DNA from: Pseudobacteriovorax antillogorgiicola
Lineage (GTDB): Bacteria; Bdellovibrionota_B; Oligoflexia; Oligoflexales; RGVZ01
NCBI GenBank assembly: GCA_945898195.1
Contig: CAMDHM010000020.1
Span: 1-49,320 of the forward strand
Direction: 5' to 3'
DNA length: 49,320 nt
Below are positions 41,781-49,320 of this stretch, in pieces. Numbering within the stretch: position 1 is the stretch's first letter; each line of letters begins with the position of its first letter. Below the pieces are notes generated by a model, which saw only the letters and a program-made list of their open reading frames with translations, ran no database searches and was not told the DNA's origin. The position numbers and the translations under genes were made by a program.

Positions 41781-42593
41781 TTGACTATCTTCGCAATTAC
41801 GAGAGTTTCATTTCGTTTGATCATGCTTTTCGGTTTGTGCGGCATTGGGCTAAGTGGCTGCCGCACAGCCCAAACCAGCAGCACCAAAGACGCTGTTGTA
41901 TCTTCTACGACGGCCCGTAAAGCCTTCGCGATTATTTAAAAGACTCGAGAATACCTACCCTATGAATACCTGAGCGACGGCTGCTATGCCCGTGCGACCT
42001 ACATGCAAATGGAACTCATGGTGGAAAATATCCCCTCACGCGTTGTCTATGTTCGTGGTGCATTTGACACCGTCACGCAGGACTGGCGGGACGGCAGCGC
42101 CCTACTCCAGCCGGCACAGTGGGTTTTCCATGTCGCTCCTATTATCAAGGTGGATGGAATAGAAATCGTGTTAGATCCCGGCATCTCTCGCAAAAAAAAA
42201 GGGGGCGCCATCATTCTTGAAGATTGGCTCGGGCTGATGAACGCAAAACATGTCGTCGAAGCACCCGCCAGAGCGATTTCCGGCGAGGTCAATGAACGCG
42301 ATCAAGATTTTGTCGTGTCGCGCGCTCCAAATCCTGACGCTGGCCCCGTATTGCACCAAAATGTGCACGGCGAAATCATCCGATCCATAGCAGAAATGCC
42401 AGCTTTTTCTCGGAAGTTAATTTTAGAAAACTTTCGCGATTTGGATGGTTTTCTGGTTCAAGCTTCAGCAGAAAATCTGATCCCTACAGGGGAGCTTGCG
42501 GGTCGCCGAAAAACGCTGCTTTCCCGCACGATAAAACTCACGGAAACACTTAAGACCCGCGGCTATACAAACAATGACCGCTCCACAATTTGA
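41781..42593 (+). pseudogene. Protein-glutaminase-like lipoprotein interrupted by an in-frame TAA
   Basis: The TTG at 41781 (GGGGGA upstream) opens a lipoprotein signal peptide ending LSGC, followed by a short linker, and stops at TAA 41937-41939. The same frame continues without another stop to 42593. Directly after the TAA it reads EYLPYEYLSDGCYARATYM, the signature of bacterial protein-glutamine glutaminase-like domains with the catalytic Cys (codon 41982). WVFHVAPII and IVLDPGI downstream supply the probable His and Asp. An ORF finder would start at the ATG at 42003 and lose both signal peptide and catalytic Cys. Restored length is about 269 residues with one codon changed. It is either a one-mutation pseudogene, a sequencing error, or a readthrough gene. 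Confidence 0.7.
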
Positions 42594-43009
42594 ACCGTCA
42601 AACGGCTGATGCAACTAAGCTTCCCCGTAGCTTCCTCATGCAACCGAATATCCCACACGTGCGTCGTCCGCCCTTTATGGATCGGACGGCAAACGGCAAT
42701 GATTGCACCATCACGGACAGGACGCAGGTGATTCGCATTGATTTCAAGGCCCAAAGCGGCGAATCTCTCGTGATCAATGCACATCCAACTGGCAATAGAC
42801 CCAATGCTTTCTGCAAGGACGCACTTCGCCCCACCATGGACAATTCCCATCGGCTGTCGGACCCGCTCTGACACCGGCATTTTGGCTTTAAGATAATCTG
42901 GACCAATTTCAATCACCTCAATTCCCAGTATGGTGTCCATATACGGCTGACCTGGGGATCTAGATGGCGCCCTCAAATCTTCAAGGCTATAATTTTCAAA
43001 CCAAATCAT
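42563..43009 (-). CDS. PaaI-type hotdog thioesterase
   Basis: 148 residues from the ATG at 43009. The hotdog motif PMGIVHGGAKCVLAESIGS contains the H-G-G turn and acidic residue of PaaI/YdiI-type acyl-CoA thioesterases, with LEINANHLRPVRDGAII and a TTHVWDIRLHEE strand after it. An upstream TTG (43072) would add 21 residues unlike the family. The ATG lies immediately after the T-tract of an intrinsic terminator and no ribosome-binding site is visible, so expression is probably from readthrough or a leaderless start. Its 3' end overlaps the glutaminase-like gene by 31 bases (convergent). Confidence 0.8.
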   Translation of the reverse strand: MIWFENYSLEDLRAPSRSPGQPYMDTILGIEVIEIGPDYLKAKMPVSERVRQPMGIVHGGAKCVLAESIGSIASWMCIDHERFAALGLEINANHLRPVRDGAIIAVCRPIHKGRTTHVWDIRLHEEATGKLSCISRLTVQIVERSLFV

Positions 43010-43012
43010 CAG

Positions 43013-43046
43013 AAAGAAAAAACCCGCCCTCCAATGAGAGCGGGTT
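43013..43046 (-). terminator. Intrinsic terminator after the secreted lipoprotein gene
   Basis: On the minus strand AACCCGCTCTC pairs with GAGGGCGGGTT around an ATTG loop: an 11-base stem with one G-T wobble. A TTTTTTCTTTC tract follows. It lies 36 bases past the stop of the lipoprotein gene ending at 43082. Confidence 0.85.
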
Positions 43047-43081
43047 CTATTAGTTTGATTGCGATAACTCAACAGTGCCTT

Positions 43082-43846
43082 TTAACGAATTCCGTTGCTT
43101 GCTGTGGTCACCGAAGGCACAGGCGTCGTAGTGATTGGAATCCCAAACCCATTCTGAAAGATTTGTTGCCACGTCATACCAGTGGTACTGAAACCGTTTC
43201 CAATAAACGTGGTGGCAATGCGGCCAGCCCCTGACATGATCTGATTCTCCACGGTACTGAGAATTGTTCCGCCGATTGTGGACCCACCGTTTGTGTTGCC
43301 AGGAATTATCTGAGTTCCAGGAACAACCGCCGAATTATTGGCCTGGAGCACGCGACTGTCACCGGTAAAACGAAGCAGAAACCGGGTCGAAAGCTTATCG
43401 TAGGGCTGCGCCGGAGATCCTGGGCTGATCTGTCCATCAGCAAGAGCACAAGTCACAGAATTACCCGTCGCGGCTTGACAGCGAGTCATATCACGAATCA
43501 CAAATTGGACATATGCCTGGGGTTGACTCGTCGACGGGGTCCACAAAAGAACTGGCTGTAGAGTTGCACGAGACTCGATCGACGTATTTGCCGGGCGTTC
43601 GACTAGAGCAAGAGATATTTTCGATGGATCGGTAACTCCAGAAATCTGAAATTGAATTCGGGCAGGAAATGATGCACCTGCAACTTGAATTTCAGATCCA
43701 GTGACTCCCACCGGCACAATGGCGACATTTTGATTCGGATCCGATTGATTTGCGTTGTTTTCCTTGGCTGCGGGCTTGCAACCGGTAGCAGCAAATGTGG
43801 CGAGACTTGATACGACGATTGTTAAATAAACAGGCAGCTTCTTCAT
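43082..43846 (-). CDS. Secreted lipoprotein, family unknown
   Basis: 254 residues from the ATG at 43846 (GGAGG eight to ten bases upstream). The signal peptide ends in a lipobox, FAATGC, followed by a Lys/Asn/Gln-rich linker. The mature part begins with beta-rich sequence (VGVTGSEIQVAGASF, RIQFQISGVTD) that may be an Ig-like fold, with one possible disulfide (CQAATGNSVTCAL). The last 70 residues are low-complexity Gly/Thr/Asn/Ile-rich (GTQIIPGNTNGGSTIGG, ITTTPVPSVTT). No family is recognised. It has its own terminator. The start chosen avoids a 14-residue basic leader from an upstream start. Confidence 0.7.
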   Translation of the reverse strand: MKKLPVYLTIVVSSLATFAATGCKPAAKENNANQSDPNQNVAIVPVGVTGSEIQVAGASFPARIQFQISGVTDPSKISLALVERPANTSIESRATLQPVLLWTPSTSQPQAYVQFVIRDMTRCQAATGNSVTCALADGQISPGSPAQPYDKLSTRFLLRFTGDSRVLQANNSAVVPGTQIIPGNTNGGSTIGGTILSTVENQIMSGAGRIATTFIGNGFSTTGMTWQQIFQNGFGIPITTTPVPSVTTASNGIR

Positions 43847-43956
43847 GTTCAACATCCTCCAACTTAGCGCCCTTATCGGCATTTTCACAAAAAACTTTAG
43901 TTTTATTTATAAAAACCGATAAATCCTTTTCGTCCAACTCAGATCGCCCCTGCATT

Positions 43957-43979
43957 AGCCCCCGTCGACTGTCCGGGGG
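43957..43979. terminator. GC-rich hairpin between two minus-strand secreted-protein genes
   Basis: GCCCCCG (43957-43963) and CGGGGGC (43973-43979) form a perfect 7-base stem with a 9-base loop, 36 bases after the stop of the cysteine-rich gene at 44015. No T-run follows in either direction, so it may be an attenuating hairpin and not a full intrinsic terminator. Confidence 0.4.
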
Positions 43980-44014
43980 CCCTCTGTACCGCAAAGACCT
44001 AATGCTCCAAATTG

Positions 44015-44743
44015 TTAAGGGAATATCAGAACTGGATTCAGAATCGGAACCCGAACTGGCAGGCCTGGGAGTGTCGGTAATCCAACGATTGGACTCGGAC
44101 AAACCATAATTCCCCCACTGCTTATGCAAGTTTTGCCATCACAACCGTCTCCACAGGGTCCCTGGGGATGTTGAATCGGCTCGGGACAAAATGATTTAAG
44201 TTTATCCATACAGCGACCCATGAACCCGGAGAAATCCGGATTCGGAATTGGTGGCAATTGAACCCCGGTATTATTTTTCCAAGCGTCGGAGCATAAGTCC
44301 GTCGCCCATTCGCCCCAAGTCCGATTATCCCCAGCAACCAACTGCGGACCACACCCCGCACCACCAAATGGCGGCAGCGGCGGAGCTACGGGAGTTATTG
44401 TCAAATCATTATCCGGATTTGGATTTGGATTAAAAACTGGATCTGCCACTCCTATTGGAAAACTCGGTGCACCACGACTGACATTTCGAACGCACTGATT
44501 TAAATCTGCAAAGCAACCAGCTATAAATTCTGGGCGTCCTTGTTCGTCATCACCCCACCCCCTCGCATATTCCATGCACATTCCAAATTCCTCGTAGCAC
44601 GCCTCCAATAGGAGAGATTTTGGGTCTGGAGAAATTGGATTAGGTTGATTTTTTTCATCCGCCATTAGTTGCGTAGAAAAAAACAAAGTCGCACCGAGTG
44701 TTACCACCCGACCAAATAGTAAAATTTTTGGGATTGCCTTCAC
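44015..44743 (-). CDS. Secreted 12-cysteine protein, family unknown
   Basis: 242 residues, GTG start with AGGAGA upstream. A signal peptide (about 1-28, ending TQLMA) and no lipobox, so it is soluble in the periplasm or secreted. The mature protein has 12 cysteines, grouped as EACYEEFGMCMEY, AGCFADLNQC, GAGCGPQL, TDLCSDAW, GRCMDKLKSFC and GPCGDGCDGKTCISSGG, which predicts multiple disulfides. Proline-rich linkers with PNPNPDND and LPTLPGLPVRVP flank the clusters. I recognise no family. The spacing CxxxxxxC with aromatic residues in the first half hints at small helical disulfide hairpins. A secreted effector or coat protein is possible, but nothing shows it. Confidence 0.65.
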   Translation of the reverse strand: MKAIPKILLFGRVVTLGATLFFSTQLMADEKNQPNPISPDPKSLLLEACYEEFGMCMEYARGWGDDEQGRPEFIAGCFADLNQCVRNVSRGAPSFPIGVADPVFNPNPNPDNDLTITPVAPPLPPFGGAGCGPQLVAGDNRTWGEWATDLCSDAWKNNTGVQLPPIPNPDFSGFMGRCMDKLKSFCPEPIQHPQGPCGDGCDGKTCISSGGIMVCPSPIVGLPTLPGLPVRVPILNPVLIFP

Positions 44744-45041
44744 AATATTCTCCTCAGAATTTTCAGAAAATGATTAATAACAAAATTTGAAATCCATATC
44801 TGGCAGCCTGCAAAGCCCGCACCAACCCAGAGCAACACCCAACTTGTCGTAAATGTTGAGCTAATTTCGACCGATAATTCATCAAATCACGGAGGCCATA
44901 AACAACTGACGACTTTTTGATCGGCAGCGATCCACTAGCCAAAAGATTGAGGCGGAAGATCCCCACGAAAAGCCATTCCGGCTAGGCAATTTGATCAATG
45001 ATTGCTACCATTTGTATACGCAACAAGAAGGCGTTACGCCG
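44744..45041. other. Divergent intergenic region before eutA
   Basis: About 300 bases between the cysteine-rich gene and eutA. I looked for a cobalamin riboswitch and see no convincing B12-box or multi-stem fold, and no two-component operator that I can name. In-frame codons upstream of 45042 back to a TTG at 44991 could extend eutA, but the family N-terminus begins near 45060. The region presumably contains the eutA promoter, which I cannot place. Confidence 0.4.
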
Positions 45042-46469
45042 ATGACACTATACAATATGATGACCATGGCAGGATTTGATTTTGGAACGACGACAAGCAG
45101 TGCCGTGTTTGCAAGGGCAAATGTTGTCAAGAACGGCATAACGGGCTCGATGGAATATGGGACACCGGAAATATTTTATGCCGCTGAGCCAAAATACACT
45201 CCGTTCCTCGGCAACCGTATTGATGATCTCGCGCTTGCAAGTTACATCGATGCCTGGATCAGGGAAGCGAACATCGGGCCTCATGGCGCCTCGGCCGGCG
45301 GTGCTATTGTTACTGGCCTCGCTGCCCAAAAAGAAAATTCAAAATCCATTACGACCCTCATTCGTGCTCGGATTGGGGACGCCATGGTGGCCACGGCAAA
45401 TGATCCGTCCCTTGAGTCTTGGTTGGCGTTCATGGGGAGCGCGCGAGGGCTCTCCCGAGAGCTATCAGACCGTCCGGTAATCAATATCGACATTGGCGGG
45501 GGTACCACCAATATTGCCCTTGGCATTAATGGTGAGGTTCGCAGCACGGGTTGTATTTTTATCGGCGCCCGGCATGTCCAGGTGGTGGCAGGAACCTATC
45601 AGATCCAGGCACTTTCACAATTTGCGCATAAATTATTCGCCTACCTCGGTGTTATTAAAGGCGTAGGGGAAACCCTTACAGAGCAAGAGATCGATGCCAT
45701 CACTGATTTCTACTTGATAATGCTCCGACGCACCCTTGGCGGAAGGTCGCTGGAATTCAATGCCTGTGAGGCGTTTCATGAGCAGGTTCGGTTTACAATG
45801 CCATCAGATCTCTTACACTCAGCATCAGATCACGCCATCACCGTGTCTGGCGGCGTTGGTGAGCTGATATACCGTGCACTAGCAGGCGAATCGAACGTCA
45901 CTGTAACGCCCTTTGGCGATCTCGGCTGGAACCTTGCCTTAAAGCTCATTAAAGACGAATGGCTTTTAGCATCCTTCAAGAAGTACATACCAAAAAACAT
46001 GGGTCGAGCGACCGCTTTTGGGCTGGCCCTTCATAGCACAGAAGTCTCTGGTACAACGGTTTTTCTTCCGCCTGAGCCAATTTTGCCACTCACAGACTTG
46101 CCAGTTGTCGCGCGGATAACGAACCACACCACCGCGATAGACATCATTAAGGCTTTGGAACTCGCAGCAAAATCCCATCATGGAGCTGCCATTCAAATCG
46201 AAGGTCACATGAAAGGGCTCAGCGAAGTTCAATCATTTGCCGCAGCTATTGCGAATGCCCTTCACAGGTCGAACTATCCGACGAACAAACCACTCGTCCT
46301 GCTGATAAAGGGAAACGTCGGAAAAACCCTTGGTTCCTTGATTACATCGTGGGGTTGTGATCCCTTCCGCCTTGTCGTGATCGATGAGGTGTCTCTGCGA
46401 GACGCCAACTTTGTGAACGTGGGAAAAATTACCCAGCAGATTATTCCGATCTCTTTTTATGGAATGTAG
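45042..46469 (+). CDS. eutA: EutA, ethanolamine ammonia-lyase reactivating factor
   Basis: About 475 residues from the ATG at 45042 (GAAGG upstream), matching the roughly 467 of E. coli EutA. EutA is an ASKHA/Hsp70-type ATPase that exchanges damaged cobalamin from ethanolamine ammonia-lyase for fresh coenzyme. Phosphate-binding loops are visible as GFDFGTTTSS (11-20) and NIDIGGGTTNIAL (148-160). HGASAGGAIVTGLAAQKEN is the family block between them, and an adenosine-type HAITVSGGVGELIYRAL follows. It precedes the lyase gene by 10 bases. No other eut gene or microcompartment shell gene is present. Confidence 0.88.
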   Translation: MTLYNMMTMAGFDFGTTTSSAVFARANVVKNGITGSMEYGTPEIFYAAEPKYTPFLGNRIDDLALASYIDAWIREANIGPHGASAGGAIVTGLAAQKENSKSITTLIRARIGDAMVATANDPSLESWLAFMGSARGLSRELSDRPVINIDIGGGTTNIALGINGEVRSTGCIFIGARHVQVVAGTYQIQALSQFAHKLFAYLGVIKGVGETLTEQEIDAITDFYLIMLRRTLGGRSLEFNACEAFHEQVRFTMPSDLLHSASDHAITVSGGVGELIYRALAGESNVTVTPFGDLGWNLALKLIKDEWLLASFKKYIPKNMGRATAFGLALHSTEVSGTTVFLPPEPILPLTDLPVVARITNHTTAIDIIKALELAAKSHHGAAIQIEGHMKGLSEVQSFAAAIANALHRSNYPTNKPLVLLIKGNVGKTLGSLITSWGCDPFRLVVIDEVSLRDANFVNVGKITQQIIPISFYGM

Positions 46470-46479
46470 GTGATATTTT

Positions 46480-48696
46480 ATGAAAAAAAAATTAACACCA
46501 TTGTTAGAAATTCATGTTCCTAAGCCAAAAGAAGACGAGTGCTATAGCTTCAATTTCAATGATCATGCCTACCGATTTCACGGTCTCAAAAAACTTCTAG
46601 GCGCTGCTGACATAAGTAAATCCGGAGACCGCAATTCTGGCCTTGCAGTAGCATCGGAAGTTGAGCGCGAGGCAGCACGGGCAATCCTTTCGTCATTGAC
46701 CCTTCAGCATCTTTACGACAGACCGCTCACAGATGATGCCGGTATGGTCGATTCCGTGATGCGGGTAAATTATGCAGTAGATTTTGATGCATTTTGTGGA
46801 ATCGCTGCCCTTAGTCTGAGCGAGGTAAAAGACCACATACTTCGGTCCAACGGCGCCGAGGTCAAACGCATCGGAACAGCCTTAACGGGCGTTATGGCCG
46901 CCGCCCTGGCTAAAATAATGGATGTCCATGAGCTGATTTTCGTGGCACGAAAAATCGAGCATATCACTAAGGCGCGCACAAGGCTTGGCCTTCGCAAGAC
47001 CTTGGCATCCCGACTACAGCCAAATCATCCTACCGACGACCTACGCGGGATTACGTGCCTGACCTATCTGGGCCTTTCCGTCGGTTCTGGCGATGCGCTA
47101 ATCGGGGTAAATCCTTCCATAGATAGCGTTGAAAATATTTCCGCAATCCTCATCCATCTGGACAAAATCCGTCGTCAGACCAAAGTCCCAACACAGATCT
47201 GCGTCCTAGGGCATCTAAAAACACAGATGGCTTGTTTGGAACGCGGTGCACCTGTTGAGATCATGTTTCAAAGCCTTGCGGGAACGGAACACACCAATCT
47301 TACGGAATTTGACATCTCTGTTGACCTTCTCGATCAAGCCTATCTGACCATGCAAAAAAAGGGAGCATTGGGAACCGAGGCAAGGCAATTCATGTATTTT
47401 GAGACTGGCCAAGGGAGCGAGTTTAGCTACGGAAAACATAATGGAATCGACATGGCGACAACTGAAGCGCTTTGCTACGGGCTGGCCCGTCGCTACGATC
47501 CCTTTATGGTGAACAACGTAACGGGGTTCATCGGTCCGGAAACGCACCTAGACAGCTTTGAAATGATTGCTGCAAACCTTCAAGACCACTTCATGGGCAA
47601 GCTACTTGGACTGCCTATGGGAATGGCGCCCTGTTACACACTACACTCCAAAATCGGCCTCGAGGGCCAACAGATGGCGACCGAAATGCTAACTGCGGCA
47701 GGCGCCAATTTTTATATGGATGTTTGTTTAAACACGGATCGTATGCTCGCCTATTTCGATACGAGTGGTCACGACATCCAGACACTACGTGAAATTCATG
47801 ACAAGGAGCCCGGCCCAGACTACCTGCCCTGGGCATTAGAACGGGGCATTTTTGATCGTGATTCCGAGGGGCATCTTTTGCGCGGCGCCAACTGGGGCAA
47901 CCCACGCATCTTCTGCCAAACCAGCGGCGAGATGGAAGAACTCCTCCGGGTGACACCAAGCGTTCCGGGTTTTATGCCAAAGGATCATACGGGTCCGCGA
48001 CCAACAAATGCTGTTTCCAGGGAAATTCGTTTGCATCAAGCGGTTGGGCGCGAGGCCATCAAGAGTGAGCTGGATATACCTCATTTAAATCGGGTCGCGG
48101 ACTTCCGTCTGATCAGGACCAAGGCGGACAATAAGAATAGCCATTTAAGCCACCCCGAACTTGGCGCCGAGCTTCAATTCGGATTCAACGACGAGGCCAC
48201 GACGCCGCTTCGAGCTGAAAACACTGACGTTCAAATAGTCGTCTCCGATGGGCTCAGCGCCGAAGCCGTTCACCACAATATTGACGATCTTTTCCCTGTC
48301 CTTCTTTCGGGACTGAAGGCGAAGGGTTTTAATTTAGGGAGGCATATCCTTGCACCCTATGGCCGAGTCAAGCTCGCTGAACCAATCGCTAGAGCTCTCC
48401 AGGCACGATGCGTAATTCTTTTGATTGGCGAAAGGCCGGGGGGAAGTGCTCTTGCCTCCCGCAGCTTATCTGCATACCTGCTTTACCATCTCATTGATCC
48501 CGCGGCACAGCGAAAGGCGGCTGTTTTTAGCGGAAATGAGCACATTCAGTTCGAGTACTCAGTTTTAGCAAACATCTATGAGGCTGGAATTCCGGCGGTC
48601 GAAGCCGGCAGTGTCATCGTTGAAAAAGTCGAACAAATGATACGTTTTTGTGCGGCTGGAAACCGGCTTGAGGCGCTTATTGGCAACGAAACATAA
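46480..48696 (+). CDS. eutBC: Single-chain ethanolamine ammonia-lyase, EutB-EutC fusion
   Basis: 738 residues in one uninterrupted frame. Residues 1 to about 485 are the large subunit EutB (TIM barrel): NYAVDFDAFCGIAAL, LTYLGLSVGSGDALIGVNP, FMYFETGQGSEFSYGKHNG, GFIGPETHLDSFEM, MGMAPCYTLHS and NWGNPRIFCQTSGEMEELLR. Residues about 505-738 are the small subunit EutC, which completes the cobalamin site: TGPRPTNAVSREIRLHQAV, VQIVVSDGLSAEAVHHN, YGRVKLAEPIARAL and the VILLIGERPGG motif. The linker is only about 20 residues, Pro-rich (VTPSVPGFMPKD). In the usual enzyme these are separate genes. It converts ethanolamine to acetaldehyde and ammonia with adenosylcobalamin. A weak AGGTGA precedes the ATG. 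Confidence 0.9.
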   Translation: MKKKLTPLLEIHVPKPKEDECYSFNFNDHAYRFHGLKKLLGAADISKSGDRNSGLAVASEVEREAARAILSSLTLQHLYDRPLTDDAGMVDSVMRVNYAVDFDAFCGIAALSLSEVKDHILRSNGAEVKRIGTALTGVMAAALAKIMDVHELIFVARKIEHITKARTRLGLRKTLASRLQPNHPTDDLRGITCLTYLGLSVGSGDALIGVNPSIDSVENISAILIHLDKIRRQTKVPTQICVLGHLKTQMACLERGAPVEIMFQSLAGTEHTNLTEFDISVDLLDQAYLTMQKKGALGTEARQFMYFETGQGSEFSYGKHNGIDMATTEALCYGLARRYDPFMVNNVTGFIGPETHLDSFEMIAANLQDHFMGKLLGLPMGMAPCYTLHSKIGLEGQQMATEMLTAAGANFYMDVCLNTDRMLAYFDTSGHDIQTLREIHDKEPGPDYLPWALERGIFDRDSEGHLLRGANWGNPRIFCQTSGEMEELLRVTPSVPGFMPKDHTGPRPTNAVSREIRLHQAVGREAIKSELDIPHLNRVADFRLIRTKADNKNSHLSHPELGAELQFGFNDEATTPLRAENTDVQIVVSDGLSAEAVHHNIDDLFPVLLSGLKAKGFNLGRHILAPYGRVKLAEPIARALQARCVILLIGERPGGSALASRSLSAYLLYHLIDPAAQRKAAVFSGNEHIQFEYSVLANIYEAGIPAVEAGSVIVEKVEQMIRFCAAGNRLEALIGNET

Positions 48697-48722
48697 AGAG
48701 CTTCTTTTTAGTCGGTGAATCA

Positions 48723-48739
48723 TCCGTATTCCCTACGGA
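48723..48739. terminator. Short hairpin after eutBC
   Basis: TCCGTA and TACGGA form a perfect 6-base stem with a 5-base loop, 27 bases after the eutBC stop. There is no T-run, so termination here would be weak. Confidence 0.3.
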
Positions 48740-48760
48740 GTTCTGCTATCGACGCTCGGC

Positions 48761-48783
48761 GTCATTGTCATTGTCATTGTCAT
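48761..48783. repeat. Hexanucleotide microsatellite
   Basis: GTCATT is repeated three times, followed by GTCAT. It is non-coding and downstream of eutBC. Confidence 0.85.
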
Positions 48784-48850
48784 CGCCTTGTGCGCCCCTC
48801 AACTTTTGTGCTTCAAATCAATCATCACGTTCTGCGCACCGACGTAAAGA

Positions 48851-48874
48851 TCCAGGCGGCAATGCCGACCTGGA
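48851..48874. terminator. Near-perfect 11-bp hairpin downstream of eutBC
   Basis: TCCAGGCGGCA and TGCCG-A-CCTGGA pair with a single bulged A and a very short loop. The nearest T-run (ATTTTT) begins about ten bases later on the plus strand. It could end the eut transcript or be a recombination-prone palindrome. Confidence 0.4.
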
Positions 48875-49063
48875 CTTAACGAGATTTTTCAAGCGCGAGG
48901 ATCCACTGTAAAAAAAATCCGGCGAACAAGAAGTGATGGGCAGTCGCCTGCGCTGTCATGCTCAGCAAAAAGGCTCAGGCAAGAAAATCGGGTCAGGAAT
49001 TCATTCGGTTCACACCTTTGATCGATCCAATCAACTGGTGTGGCTGCCGGTTTTTTTCAGGAT

Positions 49064-49254
49064 AGTTGACGCATAAAGGGGCATTACGGGATTTTTAACC
49101 CGCCCCCTTAAGTCTTCATGAATTAATTACCTGACCGAGGGGGCTACGGTAGAATTGTGAGATCATTTAGAGGCCCCCTCGGTCAGGGAAGTTGACGCAT
49201 AGAAATTCAGAATATTCCGGAAAACAGGGGGCGGGTTAGAAATCCCGTAATGCC
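49064..49254. repeat. Nested inverted repeats with an internal direct repeat
   Basis: An outer inverted repeat of 28 bases with one mismatch pairs 49080-49107 with 49227-49254 (arm beginning GGCATTACGGG). Inside it a perfect 14-base inverted repeat pairs 49131-49144 with 49173-49186 (CTGACCGAGGGGGC). A 12-base direct repeat, AGTTGACGCATA, occurs at 49064-49075 and 49190-49201, one copy outside and one inside the outer palindrome. It resembles a non-autonomous palindromic element (MITE- or REP-like). Confidence 0.75.
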
Positions 49255-49320
49255 TCATTATTCCAGTGAGATGAAGCAAACCATGGTGACGAAGCTATGT
49301 TCCCCAGGTGGGCCTTCGGT

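Larger units (their letters stand above)
48697..49320. other. Gene-free right end
   Basis: Over 620 bases without a coding frame I can support. It holds the two hairpins above, the GTCATT repeat, and the nested inverted repeat at 49064-49254. No transposase fragment is recognisable, though the sequence has the look of decayed mobile DNA. Confidence 0.5.

Noticed and set aside
44744-45041. Possible cobalamin riboswitch before eutA
   Set aside because: I looked for a B12 box and supporting stems and found none convincing.
45042-48696. Ethanolamine-utilisation microcompartment locus
   Set aside because: No shell protein, aldehyde dehydrogenase, alcohol dehydrogenase or transporter gene is present beside eutA and eutBC.
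1-49320. tRNA, rRNA or CRISPR array
   Set aside because: No cloverleaf, rRNA signature or regularly spaced direct repeat is visible. The only tandem repeats are the 10-bp unit at 11331 and the hexamer at 48761.

Overview
The window looks like chromosomal DNA of a Gram-negative bacterium: it has an LpxL-type lipid A acyltransferase, an MlaF-like ABC ATPase, many lipobox lipoproteins and an outer-membrane barrel candidate. The combination of a complete bacterial mevalonate pathway, futalosine-type menaquinone genes, an Rrf2-controlled SUF operon and many lineage-specific lipoproteins suggests a predatory or Oligoflexia/Bdellovibrio-like lineage. That placement is an inference from gene content; no rRNA or tRNA gene is visible to test it.

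Layout. 1-1030: decayed insertion sequences (C-terminus of a DDE integrase; a truncated IS66-type tnpB/tnpC junction). 1133-3203: a PduX-like L-threonine kinase overlapping a CobD-like PLP enzyme, a two-gene cobalamin side-chain module with no other cobalamin gene beside it. 3213-5514: a RetSat/CrtI-like flavoprotein divergent from a TetR regulator, with a palindrome between them. 5599-6060: a lipoprotein gene broken in two homopolymers. 6184-10343: an exported PrxQ peroxiredoxin facing a minus-strand operon of an outer-membrane barrel (DUF3570-like), a small DUF4266-like lipoprotein ending in Gly4-Ser2-Cys-Pro-Thr-Cys, a 600-residue lipoprotein with about three thioredoxin folds, and a TlpA-like thioredoxin. 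10426-13117: MlaF-like ATPase, LpxL acyltransferase and a HAD phosphatase.

13162-21695 is a tightly overlapping plus-strand operon: type 2 IPP isomerase with a 120-residue N-terminal extension, class II HMG-CoA reductase, phosphomevalonate kinase, diphosphomevalonate decarboxylase, mevalonate kinase, MqnD, and an MqnE aminofutalosine synthase fused to a large cysteine-poor C-terminal module. It links supply of the isoprenoid tail with synthesis of the menaquinone ring. 21793-29809: a small membrane protein, DedA, a DnaQ-fold exonuclease, a GAF/HD-GYP phosphodiesterase, Aat, a DUF4442 hotdog protein and a TolB-propeller/M28 peptidase/PDZ protein. 30029-32786: three overlapping lipoprotein genes, at least two of them paralogous.

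33232-40409: rrf2-sufB-sufC-sufD-sufS-sufU-nfu-carbonic anhydrase, preceded by an IscR-type palindrome. 40469-44743: HI0933/BaiN-type flavoprotein, a protein-glutaminase-like lipoprotein interrupted by one in-frame TAA, a hotdog thioesterase, a secreted lipoprotein with a clear terminator and a 12-cysteine secreted protein. 45042-48696: EutA reactivase and a single-chain EutB-EutC ethanolamine ammonia-lyase. 48697-49320: no gene, but hairpins and a nested inverted repeat.

Strongest leads: the fused EutBC with EutA (a coenzyme B12 enzyme in the same window as a PduX-CobD pair), the DUF4266/multi-thioredoxin/barrel cluster, the MqnE fusion, and the stop-interrupted glutaminase-like lipoprotein.
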